Source of the DNA: Maea johnstoni
Lineage: Eukaryota; Annelida; Polychaeta; Spionida; Magelonidae
Reading direction: 5' to 3'
Assembly: GCA_963942565.1 (NCBI GenBank)
Contig: OZ012686.1
Span: forward strand, 29,944,113-30,008,112
DNA: 64,000 bases
Of this stretch, positions 1 through 12,854 are shown one piece after another. The translations under genes were made by a program, and so were the position numbers. Numbering within the stretch: the stretch's first letter is position 1; every line of letters begins with the position of its first letter. The notes beneath the pieces are model-generated. The model was not told where the DNA came from. It was given only the letters and a program-made list of their open reading frames with translations, and searched no databases.

Positions 1-1691
1 TGGCCAGGACATCAATACTATTTTATTCTCATAACTGATAGAGCCAGACATCAGACTAATCCCCTTCTCACCAAGGGATAAGAGGAGGTCAGCTTCTTAG
101 GAAATGGATGACTTATTGGCTCCAAAAGGACATGGATTGGGTTTATCGAGGACAACCAATGAACCAGTGCAGTTTGTACATAAATAGCGAATTCAAATTG
201 GTCCCCAGTCTTGCTGACACCTTCGCTAGCTTTGCCTTATCTCTTGTCTGCTGTGGACACAGGTCCAATGGAAATCTCTAAAGGCAAAATCACACAGGTC
301 ACACAGACCCGTCTCAGGCCCTCTGTATGGTAAATCCATTTTTGTGTATTTCATCTCTTAAATAGATAATCTATCTAACAAACTTATATATGAAGTTATG
401 GTGATAAATCAATTTAAGTACTGTTCAAATTATTTATAGAAAAAAAAATTGTAATTTATTAATTATTGATATGAACCACCTACAAATATAATGCACTGGG
501 CGTAACTTCTAGCAACATATTCCCTAGAAAGGCATGTCTAAACGCAAAGATTACTACCCCAAATTGGTTGTGTATGCCTTATCTGAAATGTTTGATTTAT
601 AGGAAAGCATATTTGCCAATATCTCAAACCTGTTGGGATACCAAGCAGAGACTATAATATGCTGGTTTATTGTACCATTTATGTGGTCTGGCCTCAACTG
701 CTATTTAACCTTTGTGAAAGTATCACCATAGGGTTCCGATACAGATTACTGCAAAAGGAATATTTCCTCAAAAGAAAATTAATAGCGTCATCAGCATGAA
801 TTTCAAATCTTGAGGAAGGAGGCTATAGAGAGCCTTATTGTCTATTCAAGGTTGAAGTGGCTGTGTTGTGGAAGAATTTTAAAGCACCTTTCTGAAAAAT
901 AGCCTATGATTTCTTAATTAATGCCTCAAGTATATAAACAAACTGACTTTATATTGAACTCTATTACAAGTGTTAATTATAATCAAACAAAAACTAACAG
1001 CTTTCTCTTCCTTTAAGTTCATGCATATAGATTCAGTTATTTTGAAAGACTCATATGACACTTTCTAAGGAAAAATCTAGGAGTGCATGGGTTAATTAAT
1101 TGGCTGAATGGTTCAAACTAAAGAATAAAGTGACATTGGTAATTTGGTATGGTAAAATGTTGAAATTGAATTAACTTCATACAGTTGCTGAAAATTAAAT
1201 GTTATGTGTGATGTAGAGTTTGTAGAAAGACTTCAATTTAGACTCAAATCACAATAGAAATTCAGGTAAAAATCCTGAAGAAACATTTGTAAATGGTTCA
1301 CATAAGAATGCAATAATTTAAGTCCCCCCTTTCATGCTTCCAAGATTTTTAGAAATAAAAATAAATGTTCGGGGTTCTCTGATATTCCAATGATGATTTG
1401 TAAATGGTTTAAACACATTGAAATCCTGTCATGATTTTTTTAAAAGCAATTCAAGTGTCTGGTATCATTTCAATCATTAGCAACCGGTCACTCTTGTCCA
1501 AATATTTTTGGTTACGCTAAAGTTCAATATGATACTTACTTACTTAACCCATTCTTGCTCAGAGGTCCCCTTAATAAGTGTCATCTGGTAATATTTTAAG
1601 TAGTCAATATTGAAGCTGAAACATGTAAAATATTTTGCAGAGTTGCACACCTCAATCATTTATATCATAGTCCTTACAAGTGTCTTGAGGG
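1..1691. other. Unannotated AT-rich DNA
   Basis: No gene, array or bounded repeat is seen. ATGGGTTAATTAA at about 1087 and TTAACCCATT at about 1544 resemble family K ends but do not pair convincingly. Confidence 0.6.
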
Positions 1692-2011
1692 CAGGGTCTT
1701 AGCCAGGATTTTGAAAGTACTGCCTATCCAAAAAGCATGAAATTTTGCTTAATTTCTGCCTATGCAGATTTAGCTAATCAGCAAATTCAAATCCTTATAT
1801 CAACTTCATTTATTAGTATATTATGTTAAAAAGGACAATTTATACCTCAACCATATCTTAGAAGATGGTTTGTCAGGAAACGATAATGGTTATTAGTCAA
1901 AAAAACTAAAAGTGAAAATTCTTCATAGAAATTTTCGCCTGCCCAAAAAGTAGTTTTTCAGCAAAGTGTCTTTCTAAAAGACAGGCTGGCTGGGTCCTGG
2001 CTCAGGTCCTG
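1692..2011 (-). mobile_element. Family B hAT-like MITE, diverged
   Basis: Starts CAGGGTCTTAGCCAGGATTT and ends near GGGTCCTGGCTCAGGTCCTG. The interior matches other B copies in reverse (GATTTAGCTAATCAGC, CAGGAAACG). No clean TSD is visible, consistent with age. Confidence 0.75.
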
Positions 2012-3378
2012 GTTGGGGATGAGATAGTTTGTATTGAAGAGCTCAAAGGTTTGGGAAGGTTAACAGAACTCATACCTCCAGCTATTTCTATGATATCTTA
2101 GCATTTTCTGAGTTTGAGGAGTGACTATGTACACACTCCTAAATAGTATAATGGGAATTCACAACTACAGTTCACAGTCAGTGAATATTGTATCATTTCC
2201 TGGTTGGCAATTTGGGATAAGTACCGGTACTTGATACAATACCAAATACTGATCAATATTGAATGGGAAAAAGTATTGTATTGAAAGTTAAAAAATGTAT
2301 AATCATATCTTTTAATATTTGTAACTTTATATAGAATAAGAGTATAAGACTCACTAAATTGCTACTTGGATGTCTATGTACAATGGCATTGAACAGTGAA
2401 ATTTCCTAAGTTGACAGTGCTTAATTTAACAAAATTAGGACCATTGGAGGCAGGCAGTATCCTAAAGAATAGTGTTAAGGTATCATATCATCAAGGAAAT
2501 ATCAATATATTGTATTGCAAAAAAATTAAAAGTGTCAATCCCTATTGGTAATATTCAACATTAATCACAAAAGCAAATTATTTGTATCATTCCATTTCCC
2601 ACTACCCAGGTCCCAACTGAATGTAGTGATCATAAATATCTCATTCTCGTACATATCATATTGAATATTCAAAGATCAATAGTATTGTAATTAAGTTTGG
2701 GGTTTCTGGTATCTTTCATAAGTTCATATTTTGATGCTTTCTTAACTGATCTGTATCATATAATCTTCTATCTCTGACCTCCGAGTCACTAGATTTGTTG
2801 GATTATAAACAATGCTTAAAAGATAATTTGATCTTGCCTTCCATTTGGTTTGAAAGAATCATATATGAGCTTTTGTTCGAAACATAACATATAGAGTTGT
2901 GCAAATCATTTTGTGTACTAGGCCTACTTTCATGAAATGTATTCTTGTTCCAAGAACATGCATATATGCCCTTAATTAAGGTGATAATTACTTATCCTCG
3001 ACAGGGATCAATTAGCTTTTAACTTCTTAAGAGATTTCCTCGACTATGAGCTGTGTTGGAAAGTAGGGTTTATAGCTATAAAATCTGTCGGAGTATAAGC
3101 AACGAATTGCCATGGCGATCTCTGATCATTCACTGTTGCTATGGTAACCACTGAGATAGCTTCCTCCTCCCAGGATCCAGGTAGTGCTGTTTTTCCTGAT
3201 CTACTTTAACTAATGGCTGTGCCCGTGTAGAAGTCAATAGCTTATTGGTTTTACAATGTGACTTGAAGTCTTAAACTATTTTATTTGCAAAAAATTGATT
3301 TTGAGAATGATCTAAATATAAGTTAAACACACCTGACTGAGAATGAAGTGAAAACATTTCATTCTTTCTTCTATCATC
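2012..3378. other. Unannotated DNA with a possible old MITE
   Basis: GTACCGGTACTTGATACAAT (about 2221) and ATCAATATATTGTATTGC (about 2503) resemble sequences near 4420-4490 and 36870-36955, suggesting a decayed dispersed family. Ends are not defined. Confidence 0.4.
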
Positions 3379-3650
3379 CAAGGCCTTAGCCAGGATGTAG
3401 AAACTAGGTGCCGGAAATTGGCAATTGTAAAATTTTGGGGCATCCTATTCTTCAAGGGAGGCCACAATATTCTACAATCACAACCATGAATATGTATTTA
3501 CTTATTGAAACAAGTATCCTTGTACAGTGTCTGAGTGTCATAGGAATTGTACTGAGGAGGACAAATTCAATTATTTGCTTGGAATTGACATTGTAATCTT
3601 GAACTTAAATGACTGATAAATCTGGGGTGATTTTTGAGGGTTTGGGTGCT
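3379..3650 (+). mobile_element. Family C MITE, truncated
   Basis: Begins CAAGGCCTTAGCCAGGATGT and continues GGCAATTGTAAAATTTTGGG; the right end fades after GGTGATTTTTGAGGGTTTGG. A 62-residue frame across it is a chance frame. Confidence 0.7.
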
Positions 3651-3726
3651 GGGTTACTGTTGAAATTGGCAGCTCAATAAAGTTGGCTTATGAATAGTGG
3701 ACTGCATCTGTTCAAGGACTTCCATG

Positions 3727-4037
3727 CAGGGACATAGCCAGGACCCGTCCTGTCTGCCTTTTGGACAGGCAGATCTCTGACAGGCAAAGATTTCTGTGAA
3801 GAATTTTCAATTTTGGCTTTTGGGGGGTAATAAGTTAATAACCAAATATTCTCCTGACAAAACATCTTCTAGGACATGGCTGATGAGTAAATTGACTTTT
3901 TTGACACAATAGGCTATTAAATGTACATCTAAGTTGGTATAAGGATTTGGAGTAGATTAGTAGCTAAACCTGGATGGTCAGAAATTTTGAAATTGCTCTT
4001 TTGGACAGGCACTTTTTAAATCCTGGCTAAGACCCTG
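3727..4037 (+). mobile_element. Family B MITE
   Basis: CAGGGACATAGCCAGGACCC to ATCCTGGCTAAGACCCTG, 311 bp. Flanks CTTCCATG and CTTCCAGG give a 7/8 TSD. Contains TTTTGGACAGGC motifs near both ends. Confidence 0.9.
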
Positions 4038-4046
4038 CTTCCAGGT

Positions 4047-4356
4047 CAGAGACTTAACCAGAACCCGTCCAATCTGTCTTTTGGACAGGCAGTTTATACT
4101 GAAAAATCCTTTTTACACAGGCAAAAAATGCTATGAAGATATTTGAATTTTTACTTTTTTGGTAATAAGTGTATATTTTTTTCTAACAAACCATCTATGA
4201 TATCGCTGAATTGTAAATTGCCTGTTTTGACACAATTGGCTGGTTAATGTAGCTGTTATAAGGAGTTGATGATGCTGAATAGCTGTATCTGGATGGGCAG
4301 ACATTTTGTAAATTGTGTTTTGGACAATAATTTTAAAATCCGGGTTAAGAGTCTTA
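4047..4356 (+). mobile_element. Second family B MITE, head to tail with the first
   Basis: Starts CAGAGACTTAACCAGAACCC ten bases after the preceding copy and ends near ATCCGGGTTAAGAGTCTT. The terminal repeats are more diverged. An inverted echo (GTCTTAACCCGGATTTT) follows at once. Confidence 0.8.
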
Positions 4357-4522
4357 ACCCGGATTTTAACTTAAGACACTTGTCCTGGTAGCATTTAAGT
4401 CAATTATATACTGATAAGCAGTACTGGTCAGTATGACAGACTCAGATCTTAGATGATCCACCATACTATTTCAAAATCAATATTGGTATTTGGTATTGTA
4501 GAGAGTAAAGTAGTTGCCACTA

Positions 4523-4846
4523 CAGGGTGTTAGCCAGGATTTAGAAACTTGGTGCCCAAATTTGGCAGAACTTTGTAAAATGTATCCATGGGCATCAAAA
4601 TCTATAAGGGGGGAATTCATTATACTCAGTTTTCAACCATAAACATATATAAATTCATCAAGATAAGTCATTATATTCTTTTACAATGTAATAGGAATTA
4701 TATAGCGGTAAAAAAAATCCAATGATATGCTCGAGACTGACATTTAAAAAAAAATCTTCACAAAATGTTGATTGTCCTGAGGGGGGCTTTTGAAGGATTT
4801 GGTTGTCCCAAAAGACATCCAGACACCCTGCTGGCTAAGACTATAG
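4523..4846 (+). mobile_element. Family C MITE
   Basis: CAGGGTGTTAGCCAGGATTT to CCTGCTGGCTAAGACTATAG, 324 bp. Flanks TGCCACTA and GGCCACTA form a 7/8 TSD. AAAGACATCCAGACACCCTG is the family's right subterminal block. Confidence 0.88.
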
Positions 4847-4959
4847 GGCCACTAGTTAAGCGGTGTGAGATAAGACCAGGCCTGCTGTGTGGTGACTGGA
4901 AAGGGTTAAACAAGAGCCCTGCCAAGTGTTTGTGAACTTGGATGACATTTACAGCTGGG

Positions 4960-5105
4960 AGTGTGATAGCCGCGGCTGCTGCTGCTGCACCCAAGCCTCC
5001 TCTTCCTCTCACTGCTAGAAATTAACCCTCTAGCCCCCGCCCGCCCGCCTGATGCCCGGAGCAGCATCCTCACGGTCTTGCTGAGAACTCGCAGACCAAG
5101 GAGAT
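4960..5105. promoter_or_regulatory. GC-rich patch
   Basis: GCCGCGGCTGCTGCTGCTGC and CCCCCGCCCGCCCGCCTGAT. The 97-codon frame that follows (5107-5400) matches nothing I recognise. Confidence 0.15.
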
Positions 5106-5400
5106 TGTGAAAAATATTTCACGTAGAAATATTCATCCCAATCATCCTACAACTGCCCAACTGATTGTTTGTGAATCCGTGCAACATTCCTTAGTTACAT
5201 TGAAACCTCAGAGATGTGAATATCTTGGGACCATGGCAAAAGCGGTCACATTAGTGGGTGTTCACATTTCAGAGGACTTTTCAAAATATAAAAGATACAA
5301 AGGGGACAGGGAAATAGTGTACACATTAGGTGGTCACATCTACAGGGTGTTCGCAAAGAGAGGTTTCACTGTGCTTTCAAAAGTAGCATGGACATACTAA

Positions 5401-8003
5401 GAATCGCAAAGACAAAACTTTCAGAAGACACGCAAGCATGTATGGGTTAAGCTGTAGGGTGGAAATTGCAAGGATTTAGAGGCGGAATCCTGGCTGCTCC
5501 AACTCTCTTCAACTTGTAATGAATCTGCAGTCTTAAATGTCAGTAAAGAGATTCTCACAAGATGTTTTCACTTGAAGAGTGGGACTGAATTGGATAGGGA
5601 GCATTAGTAGGCTAAATGAATGCATGGGACGGCGACAACACATAAGTCAGGATTTAGCTCTATTGCTATCTTGATTGTTGTGGAAATCTAGGGGAAATCT
5701 TGTTGAAGCTGGCTTAACTCTTGATTGTACTGCATTGAGGGAGGTTGACCTTTTCATCCTCCAAATACCTCCTCCTAATATAGTATATTGACGTAGATGT
5801 TCTCAGTACATGTACTTGAATATTTTCTTCAAATATCATTCAAACCAAATATTTATTGCATTGTTTCTATACTTCTATGATTAATGGATATTCACACATT
5901 TTTTTCAAGCTTTGGCTGACTTGGTTCACTTCTGGCCAAAATAAAAGGATGATGACATTTTGTTATTAGAACCTTAAGTTGGGTGATTTGAAAGGGGGAA
6001 TGAATTAAACTTTGGGTTGTATTGCATTCTGTAAGAAAGCGATCAATCTAGCTTTTGATAGTCCCAGGACTCCGGACAGTCTCATTTTAGGTTCAATCTG
6101 GATTTTGATATACGCTCATCACTCATTAGCTTTTTAGGACAGTTCTATCTGCCCATTTAACTTGTTTGCACCAGTTTCCCTGTACACAATTAAGTGCAGT
6201 GCACAGTGGCAATGGGCTTTTTAGAGGATGGTGGAATTCAACCAGAATCCTTCAAAACTATCCTCAGTTATTACCTTATATGCAACTTTAAAAATGAGAG
6301 ACTTCCTTTCACAGGAACCGAGCCTCAACTCTAATTGCTAATGCTGTATTTGTTCCCTGCTGTGGCTGATAAATTGTTCTAGCAGATGGCTAGTTGGCTG
6401 GCAATCATCGCAGCTAGATATTCATGACATTTGATAGTTTGAGCTCCTAATAATCATGCTGGGCAGATTTTAACCAATAGAGGTCTAGGTAACTGACCTA
6501 TTCATTTAGGATTCAGTGCATGGCTGTGTGTTAACCCCTCCAATCTAAAACCGCTGTGCATATCTAGCACCTGCATACATTATAGTTGTAGGTTTCATTT
6601 CATCATCAAATTTAAACCTATTCATGTTTAGTAACCAAGAAAAGGTAGGTTTGGGGTATAGTATATTTAGTATGATATTAAACCAGTCATAATTTTATTG
6701 AGATATTAAAAATCACACTGTGGGCCATCTGGTGCGCAATTTAAGAACTAACCTATCAGGGCAGACACTGTTTAGAGTAGGTTAAGTTTTCATGTTAAAT
6801 ATATAGAGTATATATATAAGAGATAACATAATTCTTGGCCTGCCCTTGGAGTGCCTTGGACTAGGTTACAGGTAGGTCTGTAAGGTTGTGTAGAGCCCTG
6901 AGCTGTCCTAGAGGTAAGTTTGTGTACTACCACCTGGCACCTGGGTAGTACTCTGAGCATGAATGGGATAAACAGTTAGTCCTGGCTGCTGGAACAATAG
7001 AGGAACCCCCCTTTCAAGATGACACCTCATAGTCATAGCTAATCCCATAGGGAGAGAGAACACACATGACCTGGAGGCCTGAGTATCAAGTTTAGCATTG
7101 TGCACTCACAGCGGTTCAGGATAGAAATTCTCCCCTTGTATTCCTAGCAAATTAATTGCAAGCCCGACACAAAGTTCTTTACCTCCAATGTGCTTTGAGC
7201 ATTCATTGTGTGGTTGAGTAAGGACTTGCATTTGGGCTAACTTGTACAGGAGTTTTCTCTTAATAGAAGTAAAACAAAGTGCTACAAGGTAAGTCCCTAC
7301 TAGATTAGATCAGGATTGCACTCTTGCAAATGTTCTCCTAAAAGTTGGATTCCTAGATGCATTTTGAAACTAGTTATTTGAAACATGCAATCATAAAATT
7401 ACCTTCACAAGCTGCTCTCAGGACTTCACTTTTGCTTCTTGAAAGTCTCCTTAAAAGGTTGTTTTATATTGTGTTTCCACTTGATTTTGAAACTGGTTTT
7501 CCAAAATTGGCAATCATCAAATGTTGATTGTGTTTTTCTCACCATCATTGACATGAATTTACTCCTGAAAATGAGTGCTTGGTATTTAAGATGCTCTCTC
7601 ATTCTTGTTGAGGTGTAACATTCAACCATTTGCTTTGAATTGCAATCAAATTCAAAACATTTGGGTGTCCTGATTTGTATATGTTTAAGGATATAGATGA
7701 TTAGATGAATTGATCCGGGAGCTATCTATCCTGAATGGTACAATACTTGAAATCCATAAGAAACCCAGCAAGAGGGATTTGAGGGAAATATTTAGCTACT
7801 TAGGGCCCTTGGTACTCAAATATTTGTCTGGACTATAAATTTGACGTCCATTGCTTGCCTATGTGTAAGATAGTGAGTGATATGATAAAACAAGTCCCTT
7901 TTGAACCTGCAGTACTTTTGTGTACCTGACCAAAAAAGCTTTAAAAATACTTTACGGTCGGGCAGTCAAAACAGGGTTGGTAGGGTAACCACAAACATAA
8001 CAC
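5401..8003. other. Unannotated AT-rich DNA
   Basis: No supported feature. Short frames at 6908-7105 and 7426-7629 are chance. Confidence 0.6.
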
Positions 8004-8028
8004 TTTTTTTTTGGGGGGGGGGGGGGGG
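8004..8028. repeat. T9-G16 homopolymer junction
   Basis: A run of T passes directly into a run of G. Similar C or G runs occur at about 39228-39244 and 47596-47614 and may have unreliable length. Confidence 0.9.
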
Positions 8029-8239
8029 CTTAAGGTGATTTAAGTTTTAGAAGCATCTCCTCGGCTGGTTTCTGATATGTGGGCTAATCCCCTCTTGTCA
8101 ATCTAACCCAAAAATGTGATGTACCATCACAAGAGGTTCACATACCAGCATGCATATTTTGGGAGTCAAGGGTTTTGAAATTCCACATGTGATTTCTGAT
8201 AGGAAAGCAGTTAGTCTGCCCTTATCATGGGAACTATAT

Positions 8240-8393
8240 TGACTATTGAGGTAGAAAAACTTATATACTTGAAAATTGAAATTGACATTTTAAGAAATTA
8301 CTCCTCAAAATCTTTGAGTATCCTGACCTGAAGGGTGATTTTTGAGGGTTTGGCTGTCCAAAAGACACCTAGACACCCTGCTGGCTAAGACTA
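8240..8393 (+). mobile_element. Family C MITE, right part only
   Basis: TTGAAATTGACATTTTAAGA leads to AAGACACCTAGACACCCTGC and TGGCTAAGAC. The left half is missing or unrecognisable. Confidence 0.7.
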
Positions 8394-8639
8394 GGGTCTG
8401 GCCTTATCAAATGCACTGATGCTGATGTTGGTGTGTGCTTGGACCTGCTGGAAAACCCTCCGCGCTTTATCAACACAGCATTGTGAAGTAATCAGCTACT
8501 TATTTACAAAGAAGCCAGCGTGACCCCAAAAATAGCACACACACCCTATAAGAAAAGCTTAGAAGCCATGCACTCCACTCCTATCCTACTAAGCTCTCTC
8601 TCCCTCTACCAATATCACAGGGTAGGGTGGATATCGTAT

Positions 8640-8920
8640 GGGCTCCTTGGCAGTAGGGCTGCGGCTCTGCTGGCCGCCTTGCATCCTCGTCTCTTCACTG
8701 TATACGCTACGCTTCCTCCTAGCAGGCATGCCTTCGCAGCATCCGCTATCCTCCACGGCTCAACATGGCTATCCACAATGATTGCCGAGGGAGCGAGCGG
8801 CCCGGCGATGATTGCCGGCCGGCCGGCTGGCCCCGGCTTGTGGGGGAGGAGTAATAAAACCGGGTTGTAGATCGCTGAGTCGCTGCTCCTCTTGCTCCTC
8901 CTCCTCGGAAATGGAGGTGA
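8640..8920. promoter_or_regulatory. CpG-rich patch, candidate promoter
   Basis: GAGCGAGCGGCCCGGCGATG and GCCGGCCGGCCGGCTGGCCC lie in a CpG-containing segment. A 116-residue frame crosses it but looks like no known protein. Confidence 0.18.
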
Positions 8921-9803
8921 CCTAATTTGCCTAAGCCGTGTTGTTTATGCTTGATGTGATAGAAATAATTGTGAGTCGTGTAAGCAGGTCCCACTTACAT
9001 AAGCATCCCAGCATTAAATTGGCCCCTGCTTCTTCCTTCTATCTCCAAGAAATCCAGGGATTGAAATATCTAAGAGGCTTAGGATAAATGTTAGAGATGT
9101 CTCTATCAGCCAACTCTTGCCTCATAATTGGCCCATATAGTAGGACCCATTCATGCCTGTGGTGACCAACAAAGGCAGACGATGAAAGGTGGTATCTCTT
9201 AGACGAAAGCATACTTTGGAAAAGTGTTTAAAGGAGAACTGTTTAAATATCAGAACGAAACTTACCTTTGAGTATTTTATCAATTTATCAATATGTATAT
9301 CTTTTACAAGGGCAGTGAAGGCAAAGTTATCCCCCAAAACATTCACAATGATAGATACCTAACATTGTGTGCCTATTTCTTTTATTGGGGGTTATGTCAC
9401 AAAAAGTGGTCAACTCAAAGCAACAAACAATATGTCAAAGTCATCTTGTCTGTGCTTTAATATGAATGCGCGCGTCACACATAACCTGCTCACGTTGGTC
9501 GTTGAAATTTTTGAACATCCTATCTGAAATATTTCAATGATTCTCATCACTAATCCTGTCACTGATAAGCATGCAATAGATATTCTTACATGTGAGAGAT
9601 GAAAGCACTATTGTAGAATTAAGGCTTGCCTTGCAAATATTATGCCATGCTGATTGACTAATTCACTTAGGTCTGGGGCTTATCAACAACTTGGTCAACC
9701 TTGTTATATACACCCACATTTTGAACCCTAAGTCAAACTCATACCTAGATGGTTTCATAGGTATTGGTTTTTACATTGCTGTCAACAGCTTAGGTCATAT
9801 TAA

Positions 9804-10008
9804 CCCTTATGCTGCTGGTGGCTAATTTATCCAATACAAAGTGATGCAAAAACCTAAAAAATGACCGAAACCATGGCAAATGGGTACTCATCTGACATTA
9901 CTCAGCGAGAGCTTTCCAATGAGTACTAACATGACAGAGTTTAGATGGTTTTCAAAAATCTTTGCATCCTTGTGTTCAGGACGGGAGTAGCCTCAGCATT
10001 GGAAGGGG
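9804..10008 (+). mobile_element. Family D TTAA-target MITE
   Basis: CCCTTATGCTGCTGGTGGCT to CCTCAGCATTGGAAGGG. TTAA is intact on the left (9800-9803) and decayed to GTAA on the right. The short imperfect terminal repeats CCCTT/AAGGG and the TTAA target suggest a piggyBac-like mover, by inference only. Confidence 0.88.
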
Positions 10009-10226
10009 TAATAACGAAGAGGGAGAAACCCGAAACCGTAGAGAAACTCCCTTCTCTTAAATTATAAATAGTTCCAAAGGGGTATTTCAGTCAAATTCAG
10101 TGTCAGAAGCACCACAGACAGTACTCAATAGTGCCACACATTTATATACAGGGACCAGGCCAACCCATAGTAGGGATCCAGCAGAGACATTTCTCCTTCA
10201 GGTATTTCACAAGATATACTTTTGCC

Positions 10227-12854
10227 CGGAGAGACTATAGGGTCATTCCGCACTAATTGCGACATGGATGTGAAAAATTAAATCATAATGTACACATTCA
10301 ATACACATGTATCCTAAAACAAGACATTCTGAAGTTTGGTATTTTTGACTTGGATGTAAAAAAAACATGTGCTAAGTGAACTTTATTGATGGTTTAATTG
10401 AGAAAAATGGGAAAGTGTATGTTGGATGTGTGTCGGATACGACATTGGTTTTTCTTCAATAAAAACATTCTAAAACATGATAAATGTTACATTTTGGGTT
10501 AGACACATGAAATTAAGTTAGTTTGAATAAATGGTAATGAATTTTGAAGAAAAAAATATTTTGGGTAAAAATAAGCTTTTGTCCAAATACTGGCTGTCGT
10601 ATCCGACACAAAAAAACTTGAAAAAGTTTATTTTTCTCCAAAACTACTGCATCAAAAAAAATGCCATTTCATGAAAGTCTCAATTATCCCTAGCCCTATT
10701 AGAACCCAGAACATAATGTGTAAGGTCAGCTTAAAATTTGGGCAAAAAAGGTGTTTTTCATTTGTGTCGGATAAGACAAACGTGTCGGATACGACACCTT
10801 ATCTTGAGTATACCCAACCTATTAACATTCAAGATGAACCTTTTTTCAAGGGGAAGTCCAAATCTGTTTTGAAAAGTACATGGTCAATACCATGGGGATG
10901 AAACAGGCTCAATTTCTCAATTCCAATTTACATTGTTTGACTATCAATTCCCATTTGAACTGGTTACCCTTTGTCTAATTATCTGGTGCATGCCAAGTGC
11001 AATTAATCCTAAATAATCCCAGCAATTAGGACAGTAGAAGGGGATTCACTCTACCACAGCCATGAGGATTTGATTCTAATCTGAGTTGATCCACCTCTCT
11101 GTTCTAATGAAAAGTTTTAATTGATACAGAGAAATGTAGAAAAAAGCAATAAGTCAAAATGTTTAAGTGAATTAGCTGAACAGCTCATTTACACCAGGAA
11201 CGTTTATTAAACGTTCCTGTTTACACCCATTTGAGAAAACGTTTGTTGAGGAACACAACTATATATCGAGATTTATACATGTATGATAAAGTCCATCAGA
11301 TCCACTTGTTACAAACTAATGCAGTCACAAGGAAGGTTTCTATTTCCTTTCTTGGATCTTGCTATCCTTCAAGTTCAAGACATAGTGAATACCCACCACG
11401 GTGACACTAGGGTATCTACTGGTCCCTGGTGGACACTGTCACCAAGCATGTGTATTCTAGTCAACATCCTCATCCTGTTTTAACTTGAGCCCCACAGGTA
11501 CTGGCTTGATTATGGGAGGAAGCTGATGTTATATGCTCAGAATGCTAGGAAAAGTATAAGTTACTCTTAACTAGTGAGGAGTTAAAAACTGAAAATATTA
11601 CTGTTGCCAAATTCTGAACTCCTGTCGCAAAATTTGGAAATAGCTTGGTCAGCCCTGCTATCTAGATGGAAGCCAAACCTGTTTCTTTTCGGCTTTAACA
11701 TTTGTTATAATTGATATATATAGTTATTGATATAATGGAATGGCTTTTAAGTTATTCAGGGTATTTACCTTTAGGTAATAAACCTGATTCTTTCAATCTT
11801 AATGTCAGGGTAGCATAAATTCATGTAGGTACAGACAGCAAACTGAATCAGCATGAGGTATGTCTCTCAGAATGACAAATAATTATAGAGCATAAAAATT
11901 TGCACATCAACTGAAATGTAATGGTAATTATTTAAAGATATGGTACTGACAATTACATGTTTACTTTGTCATGAAAAACATTGCAGGAATCTGATTGGAG
12001 AGGGTAGGCTGAATAACATCACATGCTCAGTCATTGAGTAAGTGAGAAATTAGTAACAAGTATACCCTCTCACTTCTTATTCAAATGTTATATTTTTCAA
12101 TATTTCAATGCAATTTTTCCAGTATGCAAGATGTCTGTATGGCCAGGAATATAAAGTATCTAATTACTATGAGTTTTAATAAATTGTTTATTTGGAGCAA
12201 TTGTACATTGTTAAAAATCAGAAAAAATGATATATTTTGGGTAGTGTCATGTGTAACATGTTCCAAAATGACCTAAAAATGCTCCCTACTAGACTCATAC
12301 AAGTATTTCATGCAAGTCAAACTTTTCAACATAGTACATCCTTGGTTTGTTTCAGTTCTGATATTGATCTGATGACAAATATAATTGTTTTTATATTGAT
12401 TTAAGGTAGTGGACAAAAGTGTCGTATCCGACACAGCCTAGCTTGTCTTATCCGACACAACAACCTTTTTTTAGAATCCTCTCACAAAACTGCCAAACAA
12501 AATCTTTTTTAAGAAAATTGTTCAAGACTCATGTTCAAAACCCTTTTGAGATGATACCTAGACATGTCTTGTAGTGGAACTCCCATGAACAGAACAGAGA
12601 TTTTGGTATTTGTCCAAAGTTGAGAAAACCAGCGTCGCAAGCACGTCGTATCCGACACAATTTTATTTTCCTCAGAAATTACATTTTTTGTGAGAAAAAA
12701 ATTATGAAACAATAGCACATGTTTGATAAGTCCTTTATAGACATTATTATAAAGTTAAGTCATCAATATACCTGTTTTCCTCTGGAAAATATAAATTTTA
12801 AGTGTGTAATTGTCGTATCCGACACAATGGACGCTACCACGGAATGACCCTATA
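10227..12854. mobile_element. TIR element with eight TGTCGGATACGACA boxes
   Basis: The ends are inverted repeats TATAGGGTCATTCCG (from 10227) and CGGAATGACCCTATA (to 12854). The target duplication may be TATA or TA. Inside are eight copies of a 14-bp near-palindrome: GGATAC orientation at 10431, 10765 (variant GGATAAGACA) and 10783; reverse orientation at 10595, 12420, 12444 (variant TCTTATCC), 12644 and 12811. The pair at 10765/10783 is mirrored by the pair at 12420/12444, and the outermost right box sits just inside the right end. No transposase frame is seen, so this is probably a non-autonomous element with repeated protein-binding boxes. I cannot place it in a superfamily. Confidence 0.72.
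11196..11218. repeat. Perfect 11-bp palindrome inside the boxed element
   Basis: AGGAACGTTTA and TAAACGTTCCT are separated by one T and bordered by TTTACACC and TGTTTACACCC. It could be the remnant of a tiny nested insertion or a protein site. Nothing supports a specific role. Confidence 0.6.

Noticed and set aside
2221-2545. Possible hAT-like element with GTACCGGTACTTGATAC
   Set aside because: Similar blocks recur at about 4420 and 36870, but no inverted ends or TSD could be set, so I list it only as unannotated DNA.
5107-5400. 97-codon frame after a GC-rich patch
   Set aside because: No similarity recognised, no splice or start context; length is within chance expectation for 64 kb.
8520-8870. 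116-codon frame in the CpG-rich patch
   Set aside because: No recognisable domain; low-complexity Ala/Gly/Pro content follows from base composition.
10671-12718. VSDTT residues repeated in frames on both strands, as if from a repeat protein
   Set aside because: They come from the TGTCGGATACGACA boxes read in one frame; flanking codons are not conserved and the frames are short.
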